A stretch of DNA of 64,000 bases from Tsukamurella spumae (GCF_012396015.1 NZ_JAAXOQ010000013.1:1-64000), one strand, 5' to 3'; positions 33,972 to 44,590 are shown, numbered from the stretch's first letter. Program-made: numbers and translations. The notes: generated by a model not told the origin, from the sequence alone.

Positions 33972-35627
33972 CTATCCGAAGAAGTCCGCTCCGGGGATCG
34001 CGGCCAGCAGCTCTCGTGTGTAGTCCTCGGCCGGCGCGCCGAAGATCCTATCGACGGGCCCCTGCTCGATGACCCTGCCGCGCCGCATGACCAGTACCTG
34101 GTGCGCCACCTGCCGCGCCACCGCGAGGTCGTGGGTGATGAACAGGTACGCCAGGCCCAGGTCGCGCTGCAGATCGCTGAGCAGCGTCAGGATCTGATCC
34201 TGCACCAGCACGTCCAGCGCCGAAACGGCCTCGTCGCACACCACCAGACGCGGGTTGATCGCCAGCGCCCGGGCGATCGCCACGCGCTGGCGCTGCCCGC
34301 CCGACAGCTGTCCCGGCCGGCGCTGCGCCACCGCTCCGGGGAGGGCCACGGCGTCCAGCAGCTCGCCGACCCGCGCACGACGCGCGGTGCGATCGCCGAT
34401 TCCGAAGACCCGCAGCGGCTCGTCGATGAGGCGCTCGATCGAATAGGTCGGGTCCAGCGACCCGAACGGATCCTGGAAGACGGGCTGCATGAGGCGCCGG
34501 GCCGCACGGCGGCGCACGCCGCGCAGCTGGGAGACGTCCTCCCCATCGACGCGGACCGAGCCGGATGTCGGCCGCTCGAGGCCGAGGACCATGCGCGTCA
34601 GCGTGGTCTTGCCCGACCCCGACTCTCCGACGATCGCGGTGGTCGACCCCTCGTCGACGCTGAAACTCACCTCGTCGACGGCGCGGAAACTCTCGCGGGA
34701 GCCCCGGATCCGGTACTCCCGCACCAGGTCCCGCACGTCGAGGATGGGCTGCTTCGCCGCGGCCGCCTCCACCGTCGCCGCGCCCGCGACGACACCCGGT
34801 AGCACCTGCTCCCGGGCCGCGACCAGGGACGGCGCCGCCGCGACGAGCCGCTGCGTGTACTCCTCGTGCGGCGCCTTGAGGATTCGCGCGGGCGGTCCCT
34901 CCTCGACGATCCTGCCGCCCTGCATCACAACCACCCGGTCCGCGCGATCGGCGGCGAGGCCGAGATCGTGCGTGATCAGGAGCAGCGCGGTGCCACGCGC
35001 CTCGATCAAGGTCTGCAGATGATCGAGGATCTGACGCTGCACCGTGACGTCCAGCGCACTCGTCGGCTCGTCGGCGATCAACAGGTCGGGCTCGCAGGCC
35101 AATCCGATCGCGATCAACACCCGCTGGCGCATGCCGCCGGAGAACTCGTGCGGGTACTGCCGTGCCCGGCGGGCCGGCTCCGGGATCCCCGCCTGGTCCA
35201 TGAGTTCGAGTACGCGGGCCCGGATCGCCCGCCGGGTTCGCGCAGGCCCGCTCGCATGAGCGCGGAGCGTATCGGCGATCTGCTCGCCGATCCGCATGGC
35301 CGGATTGAGGTTCGACATCGGGTCCTGCGGCACCAGTCCGATCCGCCGGCCGCGGATACTGCGCAGGGTCCGCTCGTCCGCGCGAGCCAGGTCGGTCCCC
35401 GCGAAGTCGACGATGCCGCCCGTCACCCTGCCTCCGGATGCGATCAGGCCGATGGCGGCGGAGGCCACCGTCGACTTGCCCGAACCGGATTCGCCGACGA
35501 CGGCGACCCGTTCCCCCGGCGCCACCGACAGATCCACGCCGTGCAGCACCTCCGTCTCACCGTCGTCGCCGGCGAAGGCGAGCCGGAGCCCACGTATCGC
35601 GAGCAGTGGTTCAGCGTCCTGCGGCAT
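33972..35627 (-). CDS. Fused dual ATP-binding subunit of a dipeptide/glutathione-type ABC importer
   Basis: A 551-residue fusion of the DppD-like and DppF-like ATPases. Each half has Walker A (GESGSGKS / GESGSGKT), LSGGQ-type signature (FSGGM and LSGGQ) and Walker B (LLIADEP and LVVCDEA). The second Walker B has DEA instead of DEP, a change often tolerated. Both halves carry the oligopeptide-type C-terminal region. ATG at 35627, overlapping the end of the gamma-glutamyltransferase by 17 bases. GsiA of E. coli, the glutathione importer ATPase, has the same fused design. Confidence 0.93.
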   Translation of the reverse strand: MPQDAEPLLAIRGLRLAFAGDDGETEVLHGVDLSVAPGERVAVVGESGSGKSTVASAAIGLIASGGRVTGGIVDFAGTDLARADERTLRSIRGRRIGLVPQDPMSNLNPAMRIGEQIADTLRAHASGPARTRRAIRARVLELMDQAGIPEPARRARQYPHEFSGGMRQRVLIAIGLACEPDLLIADEPTSALDVTVQRQILDHLQTLIEARGTALLLITHDLGLAADRADRVVVMQGGRIVEEGPPARILKAPHEEYTQRLVAAAPSLVAAREQVLPGVVAGAATVEAAAAKQPILDVRDLVREYRIRGSRESFRAVDEVSFSVDEGSTTAIVGESGSGKTTLTRMVLGLERPTSGSVRVDGEDVSQLRGVRRRAARRLMQPVFQDPFGSLDPTYSIERLIDEPLRVFGIGDRTARRARVGELLDAVALPGAVAQRRPGQLSGGQRQRVAIARALAINPRLVVCDEAVSALDVLVQDQILTLLSDLQRDLGLAYLFITHDLAVARQVAHQVLVMRRGRVIEQGPVDRIFGAPAEDYTRELLAAIPGADFFG

Positions 35628-37416
35628 AGCCCTGCGCTCCTCTCGGGTTGGCGGCGGCGCACAGCAGCCCGGTCGCCGGTTCGCGCCCCGCCATCGACAG
35701 TCGGCCGAGCGCCCAGTCCCCGGCCCTGGTGACACGGTGTCCGAGCGCCGCGAGAGCCGAGATCGTCTCCGCACCCAGACGGTCCTCGACGACCACGCCT
35801 CCGGGCGTCCAGGTGCGGGGCCAGAACGAGCCGGGCACCGACGTGGTGTGGAAGGCGGGCGCGTCGATCGCCTGCTGCGGGGTGTACCCGCCGACGATGG
35901 TGCGCAGCAGGTACAGCAGTTGCCACTGGTCCTGCTGGTCACCGCCCGGGGAGCCGAGCGCGGTGACGGGAGCACCGTCCACCAGGACGAGCGTCGGGGT
36001 GAGGGTGGTGCGGGGACGGCGCCCGGGGGTCAGCGTCGCCGGCCCACCGGGTTCGAGCCAGGTCATCTGCAGGCGGGTGCCGAGACAGAATCCGAGTTCC
36101 GGGATGAGCGGGGAGGACTGCAGCCAGCCGCCCGACGGGGTGACCGAGACGAGGTTCCCGTGGCGGTCGGCCACATCGAGGTGGCAGGTGTCCCCGCGGG
36201 ACTCGCCGGTGACGTTCACGGTGGGCTCGCCGGCGCCGCCGCCGGATGGCGCGTCGTACTCCTCGCGCAGGGGCGGCACGAACGGCTGATGGCCGTCGAC
36301 GGTGCCCGGGCGGAATTGGGTCGAGGCGCGCGGCCCGATCATCGCGCGGCGTTGCGCACCGTACTCGGCCGAGAGCAACTGCGGCAGAGGGACGTCCGCG
36401 GCGTCACCGTAGTAGGCCTCACGGTCGGCGAAGGCGAGCTTCTGCGCCTCGATGATGCGATGCGCACCCGCCGCGGTCGAGGGATCGAGCTCGTCGTCGG
36501 CGAAGCCCTCCAGGATGCGCAGCGTCTGCAGCAACACCGGACCCTGTCCCCAGGGACCGGTCTTGGCGATGGTGTGGCCGCGGAAGACGATGCTGACCGG
36601 GTCCTCCTCGCCGGCCCGGAAGCCGGCGAAGTCGGCGCGGTCGATGACGCCCGCGTGATCGGTGCCGGTCGAGTGGCGGTGCGGTGCGGCGACGAAATCG
36701 ACGGCGGCCGCGGCGACGAACCCCGTCGACCACGCGTCCCGGGCTGCTGCGATCCGCGCCACGCGCGCCGCCTCGTCCTGTCCGGTGACGCCGGCACCGG
36801 CCTCGATCAAGCGGTCCAGGGTGCGCGCGTAGGCGGGATTGCGCAGCACCTCACCCGCGGCGGGGACCCTTCCGTCGGGCAGCCACATCGCCGCCGATGT
36901 CGGCCAGTGCCGCTCGAAGAGCTCACGCACCGTGGCGATCGTCTCCCCGACGCGTCCGACCATCGGGCACCCCGCACGGGCGTACCCGATCGCGTAGGCC
37001 AGGACGTCGGACAGCTCCCAGGTGCCGTGCTCGGCGAGCAGGTGCAGCCAGGCGTCCACCGCACCGGGAACCGCGGCCGCGAGAGCTCCGGCCCCGGGCA
37101 CCAGGTCGAGGCCCTCGGCGCGGAAGTGCTCGGGCGTGGCCGCCGCGGGCGCCGGGCCCTGCCCCATCAGGACCCGGGGCGCACCGAGCCGGACATCGAA
37201 GAAGACGCCCGTCAGATCGCCACCGGGTCCGTTGAGGTGCGGTTCGGCGAGGTGGAGCACGAAGCCCGCCGCGACCGCACCGTCGAAGGCGTTGCCGCCC
37301 CGTTCGAGAACGCTCTGCGCCGCCGCGGTCGCGAGCCAGTGCGTCGAGGCGCTCATCCCGAAGGACCCGCGCAGGGTCGGGCGGGTGGTGAAGGCATCGG
37401 GTTCGGTGAAACTCAT
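35611..37416 (-). CDS. Gamma-glutamyltransferase family hydrolase
   Basis: Ntn-hydrolase that cleaves gamma-glutamyl bonds (glutathione and related amides), 601 residues. The self-processing nucleophile threonine is T410 in GDTCHLDVAD, and the later PGG substrate loop is present (SPGGD). There is no signal peptide, so it should act in the cytoplasm on imported substrate, unlike the periplasmic GGT of E. coli. GGAGGT precedes the ATG. It sits between the permease genes and the ATPase of a peptide-type importer, which makes uptake and hydrolysis of gamma-glutamyl compounds the best guess. Confidence 0.92.
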   Translation of the reverse strand: MSFTEPDAFTTRPTLRGSFGMSASTHWLATAAAQSVLERGGNAFDGAVAAGFVLHLAEPHLNGPGGDLTGVFFDVRLGAPRVLMGQGPAPAAATPEHFRAEGLDLVPGAGALAAAVPGAVDAWLHLLAEHGTWELSDVLAYAIGYARAGCPMVGRVGETIATVRELFERHWPTSAAMWLPDGRVPAAGEVLRNPAYARTLDRLIEAGAGVTGQDEAARVARIAAARDAWSTGFVAAAAVDFVAAPHRHSTGTDHAGVIDRADFAGFRAGEEDPVSIVFRGHTIAKTGPWGQGPVLLQTLRILEGFADDELDPSTAAGAHRIIEAQKLAFADREAYYGDAADVPLPQLLSAEYGAQRRAMIGPRASTQFRPGTVDGHQPFVPPLREEYDAPSGGGAGEPTVNVTGESRGDTCHLDVADRHGNLVSVTPSGGWLQSSPLIPELGFCLGTRLQMTWLEPGGPATLTPGRRPRTTLTPTLVLVDGAPVTALGSPGGDQQDQWQLLYLLRTIVGGYTPQQAIDAPAFHTTSVPGSFWPRTWTPGGVVVEDRLGAETISALAALGHRVTRAGDWALGRLSMAGREPATGLLCAAANPRGAQGYAAGR

Positions 37417-37418
37417 GG

Positions 37419-38294
37419 TTACCTCCGTCGGGTGGCCGGGTCGAGCGCATCGCGCAGGGCATCGCCGAACAGGTTGAAGGCGAGGCAGATCAACATGATC
37501 GCCACGCCCGGGAAGATCGCGGCGTAGGGGGCCCGGAAGATGTACTGCTGGGCGTCGGAGAGCATGATGCCCAGGCTCGCATCGGGAGGCTGGATCCCGA
37601 GCCCGAGGAAGGAGAGCACCGCCTCGCCGATGACGGCGATCGGCATGATCACGGTCGCCTGCACGATCACGGCGGACGCCACGTTCGGCAGCACGTGTCC
37701 GCCCAGGATGCGCACCGGGCCGGCGTCCATGGCACGGGCGGCCGTGACGTAGTCGAGCTCCTTGACCCGCATGGTCTCGGCCCGCACCACGCGGATCATG
37801 GTGGGGATCTTGGCCAGCCCCAGGGCGATCGCGGCGCCGGCCAGGCTCGCGCCGTTGATCGCGGCGATCCCCACCGCGACGATGAGGAACGGGAAGGCGA
37901 GCAGCACGTCGGCGACGCGCGAGATCAGCGCGTCCAGGCCCCGCCAGTAGCCCGCGAGCAGGCCGAGCGGGGCGCCCACGAGCACTGCCAGGCCCACGGC
38001 GAGCAGACCGACCTGCAGCGAGGCACGAGTGCCGTAGAGCAGGCGGGACATGATGTCGCGTCCGAGATCGTCCGTCCCGAACCAGAATCCGACGGTGCCC
38101 GGCTGCTGGTAGGGCGTGGCGAAGTGGACCTCGGTCGGGTCGTAGGGGGCCAGGACCGGCGCCAGGAGCGCCGCTCCGAGGACGAGTACCAGGAGCACCG
38201 CGCCGGCGACACCCACCGGATTGCCGAACACCGCGCGCAGCACGCGGTGCCGCTCGCCGCCCAGTGCGGCCGTGGACGGGGTCGTGGCGGTCAT
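37419..38294 (-). CDS. ABC importer permease, DppC/GsiD-like
   Basis: Inner-membrane permease, 291 residues, six transmembrane segments. Its N-terminal OppC_N region and the EAA-type loop (ARAMDAGPVRILGGHVLPN region, about residues 190-215) are typical of dipeptide/oligopeptide systems. ATG at 38294 overlaps the DppB-like stop by four bases. Ends two bases before the gamma-glutamyltransferase start. Confidence 0.93.
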   Translation of the reverse strand: MTATTPSTAALGGERHRVLRAVFGNPVGVAGAVLLVLVLGAALLAPVLAPYDPTEVHFATPYQQPGTVGFWFGTDDLGRDIMSRLLYGTRASLQVGLLAVGLAVLVGAPLGLLAGYWRGLDALISRVADVLLAFPFLIVAVGIAAINGASLAGAAIALGLAKIPTMIRVVRAETMRVKELDYVTAARAMDAGPVRILGGHVLPNVASAVIVQATVIMPIAVIGEAVLSFLGLGIQPPDASLGIMLSDAQQYIFRAPYAAIFPGVAIMLICLAFNLFGDALRDALDPATRRR

Positions 38295-39244
38295 CGATCT
38301 CCTCCCACCCGGATACGGGGATTGATCACGGAGTACAGCAGGTCCACCACGAGGTTGATCACGATGTAGGACGCCGTGACCACGAGGACGACGGCCTGGA
38401 TCACGGGGTAGTCGCGGGTGAACACCGAATCGAGGGTGAGCTTGCCGAATCCGGGGAGGCCGAAGATCCTCTCGGTGACCACGGCGCCCGAGATCAGGCC
38501 GCCCAGTTGCAGTCCGGCGATGGTCACCACCACGACCAGGGAGTTGCGCAGGCCGTAACGCAGCAGGATGCGACCGCGGCCGAGCCCCTTCGCGCGTGCC
38601 GTGCGGACGTAGTCCGAGCCCATCGCCTCGATCATCGACGCTCGCGTCTGCCGCATGATGACCGCGGCGAGGCCGATGCCGAGGATGATCGCCGGCAGGG
38701 TCAGGTAGTAGACGCCCCGCACCGGATCCGAGAGCACGGGAACGTAGCCCGATGCCGGGAACCAGCCGAGGTTCACCGCGAGCAGCGTGATCGCGAGGAT
38801 CCCGAGCCAGAAGTTCGGTACCGACAGTCCGATCACGGCGCCCGCGCTGGCGATCCACTCCGGCCAGCGGCCGCGGAATCTCTCGGCCACGATACCCGCG
38901 CTGATGCCGACCACCACGGCGATGAGGATGGCGAAGGTCGAGAGCCACAACGTGACCGGCAGAGTCGAGCCGATCAGGTCGGACACCGGCGTACCGGTGC
39001 GGATCGAGCTGCCGAAGTCACCGCGGAGCGCGTCCCCGAGGAACTTCACGTACTGGACCGGGATGGGGTCGTCGAGGCCCAGCCGGTCCCGGATCGCTGC
39101 GAGCGCCTCGGGATCCGCCTCCTCCCCCGCCATCGTGCGCGCGGGGTCGCCGGGAATGGCCCGCACCCCGGCGAAGACGACCATCGACGCGACGAGCAGA
39201 GTCACCGCGGACTGCCAGGCCCGGCTGAACAGATATCGGCCCAT
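38291..39244 (-). CDS. ABC importer permease, DppB/GsiC-like
   Basis: Inner-membrane permease, 317 residues, with the six-helix DppB fold. A periplasmic loop follows the first helix (RAIPGDPARTMAG) and the EAA loop is at about 195-225 (SDYVRTARAKGLG). The ATG at 39244 is two bases from the stop of the binding protein. Works with the DppC-like partner and the fused ATPase. Confidence 0.93.
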   Translation of the reverse strand: MGRYLFSRAWQSAVTLLVASMVVFAGVRAIPGDPARTMAGEEADPEALAAIRDRLGLDDPIPVQYVKFLGDALRGDFGSSIRTGTPVSDLIGSTLPVTLWLSTFAILIAVVVGISAGIVAERFRGRWPEWIASAGAVIGLSVPNFWLGILAITLLAVNLGWFPASGYVPVLSDPVRGVYYLTLPAIILGIGLAAVIMRQTRASMIEAMGSDYVRTARAKGLGRGRILLRYGLRNSLVVVVTIAGLQLGGLISGAVVTERIFGLPGFGKLTLDSVFTRDYPVIQAVVLVVTASYIVINLVVDLLYSVINPRIRVGGDR

Positions 39245-39246
39245 GA

Positions 39247-40908
39247 TCACTCCTTCTCGGCCAGGAAGGCCGCGCGTTCGAGGCGCACCACGCCGTCCGC
39301 GTACGTGCGCACGCCCGCCACGTCGGAGACGTACGCGGTGAGATTGCGCATCCGGTAGCCGTAGACGATCGGCACGTCCTCGTGCACCTTCGTGGTCACC
39401 AGCCCGTACAGCCTGGCGCGCTCGCCCTGGTCGTTCGTCCGCGCCGCGTCCGTCAGGAGCCGGTCGACCTCGGGATCGGAGTACCCGCTGTAGTTCCGCA
39501 CCGCCCCGGACGCGAGGAAGGCGGCGAGGTTCGCGTCGGGGTCCACGCGCCCGGACCAGCCGAGCAGCACCGCGTCGAAGGTGCCGCGCGCCTGGACGTC
39601 GAGCAGCGTGGAGTACTCGACGGGGCGCACCGCCACGTCGAAGCCACCGGCGCGCGCGCTCGCCTGCACCGCCTGGGCGTACCGCTGCGAGTCCGGCGAT
39701 GTCGCCACCGAGAGTTCGACCCGCACCGGCAGGGTGTAGCCGGCGTCGATCAGGATCTTGCGGGCCGCGGCCGGGTCGTAGGGCGGGCAGGCGTTCGACG
39801 CGGGCGTGGCGTACGGCGAGGCGGGAGAGATCGCCGAGCACGCCGCCTCGTGCCAGTTGTTGAAAACCGAATTGACCATCGCCGCGCGATCGAGCGTCAT
39901 CTGGAAGGCCCGGCGCACCCGCGCGTCCCGAGCGATCGGCGTCTCACGCTGCCGCACCGGCTTACCGACGCCGTCCGCGTTGCCGATGTTGAACGTGATG
40001 CCCTGGTAGCCGAGCGAGGCCGACTGGAGCAGCGTGATCCCCTTCTCCCGCTGGAGGGCATCGGCGTCCTGGGGCGAGATGGTGTCGGCGACCTGCACGC
40101 TCCCCGAGCGCAGATTCGCCGCGCGGATGTTGGCGTCGGACATGATCCGGTAGACGATCTCCGACAGGTGCACCTCGCGCGCGGCGTAGTACAGGGGATC
40201 GCGCACCAGGCGGATGGACGTCTGCGGAATCCTGCGCTCGAACTTGAACGCGCCCACGCAGACCGGGCTCTCCGCGAACGGGCGCGGGTCCTTGAGCCTG
40301 GTCGGCGAGACGATCATGCCGGCGCGGTCGGCGAGGGCGGCGGTCAAGGGGGCGAACGGGCGCTTGAGGGTGATCCGGACGGTGGCCGGATCGGCCACGG
40401 TGACTGTGTCGATGGGGCCCAGCTCGGACTTGCGCGCCGAACCGGGAAGTGTCAGGTTGCGATCGAGGGTGACCCGGACCGCCTCGGCGTCGAGCGCCGT
40501 GCCGTCCGCGAACCGTGCATCAGTGCGCACGGGGATGGTCACGGTCAGACCGTCGGGGCTGATGGCCGGCAGCGCCGTGGCCAGCTGCGGGACGATGGTG
40601 CCGTCCGGCGCCAGGTCGTAGAGCTTCTCGCACATCGAGGCGGCGACGTAGCGGGTGTAGAGCGAGGTCGACGTGGCCGGGTCCAGCTTGTCGGGTTCGG
40701 ACGAGAGGGCCATCGACAGGACGCCACCCTCGCGAACCGGGCGGGCACCGATCGGTTCGCCGAGCGCATCGGACTTGTCGCCGGGCGGGATCGCCGGCTG
40801 GATGGGGACGCAGCCCGCGACCAGGGCCGCCACCGAGACGATCAGCGCGAGGATTCCGTTCCTCCGGGGGACGCCTCGGAACACCCGCGCAGTGGGGTCC
40901 GGATTCAT
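39247..40908 (-). CDS. Peptide/gamma-glutamyl substrate-binding lipoprotein
   Basis: Extracytoplasmic solute-binding protein, SBP_bac_5 (DppA/GsiB) family, 553 residues. The signal peptide ends in a lipobox with the acylated cysteine at C33 (ALVAGC). The mature protein has the usual two-lobed sequence blocks (LSSEPDKLDPATS and the FDAVLLGWSGRVDPD region near the end). First gene of the operon dppA-B-C, ggt, dppDF, gntR. The ATG at 40908 lies 40 bases after a GTATAC operator. Confidence 0.93.
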   Translation of the reverse strand: MNPDPTARVFRGVPRRNGILALIVSVAALVAGCVPIQPAIPPGDKSDALGEPIGARPVREGGVLSMALSSEPDKLDPATSTSLYTRYVAASMCEKLYDLAPDGTIVPQLATALPAISPDGLTVTIPVRTDARFADGTALDAEAVRVTLDRNLTLPGSARKSELGPIDTVTVADPATVRITLKRPFAPLTAALADRAGMIVSPTRLKDPRPFAESPVCVGAFKFERRIPQTSIRLVRDPLYYAAREVHLSEIVYRIMSDANIRAANLRSGSVQVADTISPQDADALQREKGITLLQSASLGYQGITFNIGNADGVGKPVRQRETPIARDARVRRAFQMTLDRAAMVNSVFNNWHEAACSAISPASPYATPASNACPPYDPAAARKILIDAGYTLPVRVELSVATSPDSQRYAQAVQASARAGGFDVAVRPVEYSTLLDVQARGTFDAVLLGWSGRVDPDANLAAFLASGAVRNYSGYSDPEVDRLLTDAARTNDQGERARLYGLVTTKVHEDVPIVYGYRMRNLTAYVSDVAGVRTYADGVVRLERAAFLAEKE

Positions 40909-40946
40909 GGCCTGCTCACTTTCCCACAGTGGATAAGTGCGGCAAC

Positions 40947-40992
40947 CGTATACGATAATTCCGACTTGCACGTCGTTTTCGTATACGAAAAC
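40947..40992. promoter_or_regulatory. Two GntR-type operators between dppA and the DUF1275 gene
   Basis: CGTATACG at 40947-40954 and the perfect 18-bp palindrome GTTTTCGTATACGAAAAC at 40975-40992. Their centres are 33 bp apart, about three helical turns. The GTATAC core is typical of FCD-type GntR regulators, and one is the last gene of the dppA operon. The positions cover both divergent promoters; TACGAT just after the second palindrome is a plausible -10 for the rightward gene. Confidence 0.75.
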
Positions 40993-41011
40993 CTACGATC
41001 CCTGGAGACCC

Positions 41012-41722
41012 ATGCCGTCCGAGCCGAACCGAGCCGACCTGCTCAATCTCGCCCTCATGCTGGTACTCACGTTCTCGACCGGTGTGATCGACGCCGTCGG
41101 CTACCTGGGCCTCGATCGCGTCTTCACCGGGAACATGACGGGCAACGTGGTCCTCCTGGGCGTCGGGCTCACCGGCACGACGGACCTCCCCGTCCTCCGG
41201 CCGATCCTCGCGTTGGCGGCCTTCTGCGTAGGAGCCGTCGTCGCCGGGCGGCTGCTCCGGGGGCACGCAGGGCACTGGTCGACGCGGATGACCGGCGTGT
41301 TCGCCACGGTGACCGTGATCCTCGCCGGGACCGGCGCGGCACTGGTCACCGTCGGCGATCCGGGGCACGAGCCGTGGACCGGTATCGCCACCGGCGCGAG
41401 TGCCCTCGCGATGGGCATGCAGGCCGCGGCGGCCCGGGTCCTCAAGGTGGCGGACGTGACGACCGTCGTGGTGACGTCGACGCTCACCGGTCTCGCGGCG
41501 GATTCCCGCCTCGCCGGCGGCGCGGGCGCCAACTGGGTCCGGCGAGTGCTGGCGATCGTCCTGATCGGCGCCGGCGCCGGGGCCGGGGCGGCCGCCCTTC
41601 TCGCCCACGTCTCCGCCGGTCTGCTACTGGCCGCCGCTCTCACCGCGGGCGTCACGATCGCGGGCCCGGTGGGGCACCACCGGATCGCGCGCCCCACGCC
41701 GGCCGACGCCGTCGCGGACTGA
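41012..41722 (+). CDS. DUF1275 (YoaK-like) membrane protein
   Basis: A 236-residue membrane protein with six or seven hydrophobic segments. STGVIDAVGYLGLDRVFTGNMTGN is the family hallmark, placed at about residues 22-45 (key residues D26, F38, GNMTGN). The function is unknown; a transport role is often assumed. GGAG lies five bases before the ATG. It shares the double GntR operator with the divergent gamma-glutamyl importer operon, so it may handle a product of that pathway. Convergent with uvrA, nine bases apart. Confidence 0.9.
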   Translation: MPSEPNRADLLNLALMLVLTFSTGVIDAVGYLGLDRVFTGNMTGNVVLLGVGLTGTTDLPVLRPILALAAFCVGAVVAGRLLRGHAGHWSTRMTGVFATVTVILAGTGAALVTVGDPGHEPWTGIATGASALAMGMQAAAARVLKVADVTTVVVTSTLTGLAADSRLAGGAGANWVRRVLAIVLIGAGAGAGAAALLAHVSAGLLLAAALTAGVTIAGPVGHHRIARPTPADAVAD

Positions 41723-41731
41723 ACCGATCGA

Positions 41732-44590
41732 TCAGCCCTGCAGGACCTCCGCGAGGAACTTCCCGGTATACGACTCGGGCACCGCAGCCACGTCCTCCGG
41801 CGTCCCCTCCGCGATGACGGTGCCGCCCCCGCTGCCGCCCTCCGGCCCCATATCGACGATCCAGTCTGCGGTCTTGATGACGTCCAGGTTGTGCTCGATG
41901 ACGATCACCGAGTTCCCCTTGTCGACCAGCCCGTCGATCACCTGCAGCAGCTTCGCGATGTCCTCGAAGTGCAGGCCCGTGGTGGGCTCGTCGAGGATGT
42001 AGACCGTGCGCCCGTTCGACCGCTTCTGCAGCTCCGCGGCCAACTTGACGCGCTGCGCCTCGCCGCCGGACAGCGTGGTGGCGGGCTGGCCCAGCCGCAC
42101 GTAGCCGAGGCCGACCTCGACCAGGGTCTTGAGGTAGCGGTGGATCGAGGTGACCGCCTCGAAGAACTCCGCGGCCTCCTCGATCGGCATGTCCAGCACC
42201 TCGGCGATGTTCTTGCCCTTGTAGTGCACCTCGAGCGTCTCGCGGTTGTATCGCGCGCCGTGACACACCTCGCACGGCACGTAGACGTCCGGGAGGAAGT
42301 TCATCTCGATCTTGATGGTGCCGTCGCCCGAGCACGCCTCGCACCGGCCGCCCTTGACGTTGAACGAGAAGCGCCCGGGCTGGTAGCCGCGCACCTTCGC
42401 CTCGGTCGTGGCCGCGAACAGCGTGCGGATCTTGTCGAAGACGCCGGTGTAGGTGGCCGGATTGGAGCGCGGGGTGCGGCCGATCGGAGACTGGTCGACC
42501 TGCACGAGCTTGTCGAGATCGTCGAGCCCCGTGACCCGGCTGTGCCGGCCCGGGACCTGGCGCGCGCCGTTGAGCTTGTTGGCGAGCACCGTCGAGAGGA
42601 TGTCGTTGACCAGCGTGGACTTGCCCGAGCCCGAGACACCCGTGACCGCCGTCAGCACACCCAGCGGGAACGCCACGTCGATGTTCTGCAGGTTGTGCTC
42701 GCGGGCGCCGACGACCTTGAGCTGACGCTTCTTGTCGATCGGGCGCCGCACCGCGGGCACGGGCAGCGCACGCCGCCCGGACAGGTAGGCGCCGGTCAGC
42801 GAGTCCTTGTTCTTGAGCAGCGCCTTGTACGTGCCGCTGTGCACCACGTTGCCGCCGTGCTCGCCCGCGTACGGGCCGATGTCCACCACCCAGTCGGCCA
42901 TGCGGATCGTGTCCTCGTCGTGCTCGACGACGATGAGCGTGTTGCCCAGGTCCCGCAGGCGCACGAGGGTGTCGATGAGACGGCGGTTATCGCGCTGGTG
43001 CAGGCCGATGGACGGCTCGTCGAGCACGTAGAGCACGCCCGCGAGGCCGGAGCCGATCTGCGTCGCGAGGCGGATGCGCTGCGCCTCACCGCCGGACAGC
43101 GAGCCGGCAGCGCGGGAGAGCGAGAGGTACTCCAGGCCCACGTCCAGCAGGAACGCGATGCGGGCCTGCACCTCCTTGAGCACACGGCCGGCGATCGCGG
43201 CCTCGCGCGCGCCGAGCTTGAGATCGGACAGGTAGTCCGAGCACTCCCCCACGGACATCGCGGAGACCTCGGCGATCGACTTCTCGCCGAACCGCGGGTG
43301 ATCGAGCGTGACTGCGAGGATCTCGGGCCGCAGCCGCGCGCCGGAGCACGCCGGACACGGCACGTCGCGCATGTAGCCCTCGTACCGCTCCTTCATCTGC
43401 TCCGACTCCGTGGACTCGAGGCGGCGGTGCAGGAAGGGCATGACGCCCTCGAACTCGGCGTAGTACGAGCGGGTGCGGCCGTACCGGTTGCGGTACTTCA
43501 CGTGGACCTGGTGCTCGGACCCCTCGATGACGGCCTTGCGCGCCTTCGCCGGCAGGTCCTTCCACGGGGTGTCGAGGTCGAAGCCCATCGCGTCGGCCAG
43601 GCCGGAGAGCAGGCGCAGGAAGTACTCCGCGCTCTGCCCCGACGACCAGGGGGCGATGGCACCGTCGGCCAGCGACAGCAGCGGGTCCGGGACGACGAGC
43701 TCCGGGTCCACCTCCTTGCGGACGCCGAGGCCGTCGCACTCCGGGCAGGCACCGAACGGCGAGTTGAACGAGAACGATCGGGGCTCGAGATCGTCGACGG
43801 CGATCGGATGGCCGTTGGGGCAGGCCATCTTCTCGGAGAAGCGCCGCTCCCGCTCCGCGTCGTTCTCCTCGCGGTCCACGAAATCGAGGACGACGATGCC
43901 GTCGGCCAGCCGCAGGGCCGTCTCGATCGAGTCGGTGAGGCGTTGCTTGGCGGACGACTTCACCGCGAGCCGGTCGACCACGACCTCGATGTCGTGCTTC
44001 TCCTGCTTCTTGAGCTTCGGCGGCTCCGAGAGCTGGTACACCACCCCGTCGATCCGGGCGCGCGAGTAGCCCTGCGTCTGCAGTTGGTTGAACAGGTCCA
44101 CGAACTCGCCCTTACGGGTGCGGACGACGGGTGCCAGCACCTGGAACCGGGTGCCCTGTTCCATGTCCAGGACCTGGTCCACGATCTGCTGCGGCGTCTG
44201 CCGCGCGATCACCGAACCGCACTCCGGACAGTGGGGAGTGCCCGCGCGCGCGTAGAGCAGGCGCAGGTAGTCGTACACCTCGGTGATGGTGCCGACGGTG
44301 GACCGCGGGTTACGGTTCGTCGACTTCTGGTCGATCGACACCGCGGGCGAGAGCCCCTCGATGAAGTCGACATCGGGCTTGTCCATCTGGCCGAGGAACT
44401 GCCGCGCGTACGCCGACAAGGACTCCACGTAGCGGCGCTGTCCCTCGGCGAAGATCGTGTCGAACGCAAGGCTGGACTTTCCCGAGCCCGACAGACCGGT
44501 GAACACGATCAGGCTGTCGCGCGGGAGGTCCACATCGACACCCCGCAGGTTGTGTTCGCGCGCTCCACGCACGATCAGGCGATCAGCCAC
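41732..44590 (-). CDS. uvrA: Excinuclease ABC subunit A
   Basis: Damage-sensing ATPase of nucleotide excision repair, 952 residues. Two ABC ATPase units, each interrupted by a zinc-binding insert: Walker [10 protein letters not shown] near residue 31 and GVSGSGKST near residue 645; cysteine modules CPECDG and CEACSG. The GTG at 44590 begins [14 protein letters not shown], the family start; the frame continues upstream but into the antisense of the neighbouring gene. I looked for a TCGAAC-N4-GTTCGA SOS box upstream and saw none. Confidence 0.98.
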   Translation of the reverse strand: MADRLIVRGAREHNLRGVDVDLPRDSLIVFTGLSGSGKSSLAFDTIFAEGQRRYVESLSAYARQFLGQMDKPDVDFIEGLSPAVSIDQKSTNRNPRSTVGTITEVYDYLRLLYARAGTPHCPECGSVIARQTPQQIVDQVLDMEQGTRFQVLAPVVRTRKGEFVDLFNQLQTQGYSRARIDGVVYQLSEPPKLKKQEKHDIEVVVDRLAVKSSAKQRLTDSIETALRLADGIVVLDFVDREENDAERERRFSEKMACPNGHPIAVDDLEPRSFSFNSPFGACPECDGLGVRKEVDPELVVPDPLLSLADGAIAPWSSGQSAEYFLRLLSGLADAMGFDLDTPWKDLPAKARKAVIEGSEHQVHVKYRNRYGRTRSYYAEFEGVMPFLHRRLESTESEQMKERYEGYMRDVPCPACSGARLRPEILAVTLDHPRFGEKSIAEVSAMSVGECSDYLSDLKLGAREAAIAGRVLKEVQARIAFLLDVGLEYLSLSRAAGSLSGGEAQRIRLATQIGSGLAGVLYVLDEPSIGLHQRDNRRLIDTLVRLRDLGNTLIVVEHDEDTIRMADWVVDIGPYAGEHGGNVVHSGTYKALLKNKDSLTGAYLSGRRALPVPAVRRPIDKKRQLKVVGAREHNLQNIDVAFPLGVLTAVTGVSGSGKSTLVNDILSTVLANKLNGARQVPGRHSRVTGLDDLDKLVQVDQSPIGRTPRSNPATYTGVFDKIRTLFAATTEAKVRGYQPGRFSFNVKGGRCEACSGDGTIKIEMNFLPDVYVPCEVCHGARYNRETLEVHYKGKNIAEVLDMPIEEAAEFFEAVTSIHRYLKTLVEVGLGYVRLGQPATTLSGGEAQRVKLAAELQKRSNGRTVYILDEPTTGLHFEDIAKLLQVIDGLVDKGNSVIVIEHNLDVIKTADWIVDMGPEGGSGGGTVIAEGTPEDVAAVPESYTGKFLAEVLQG

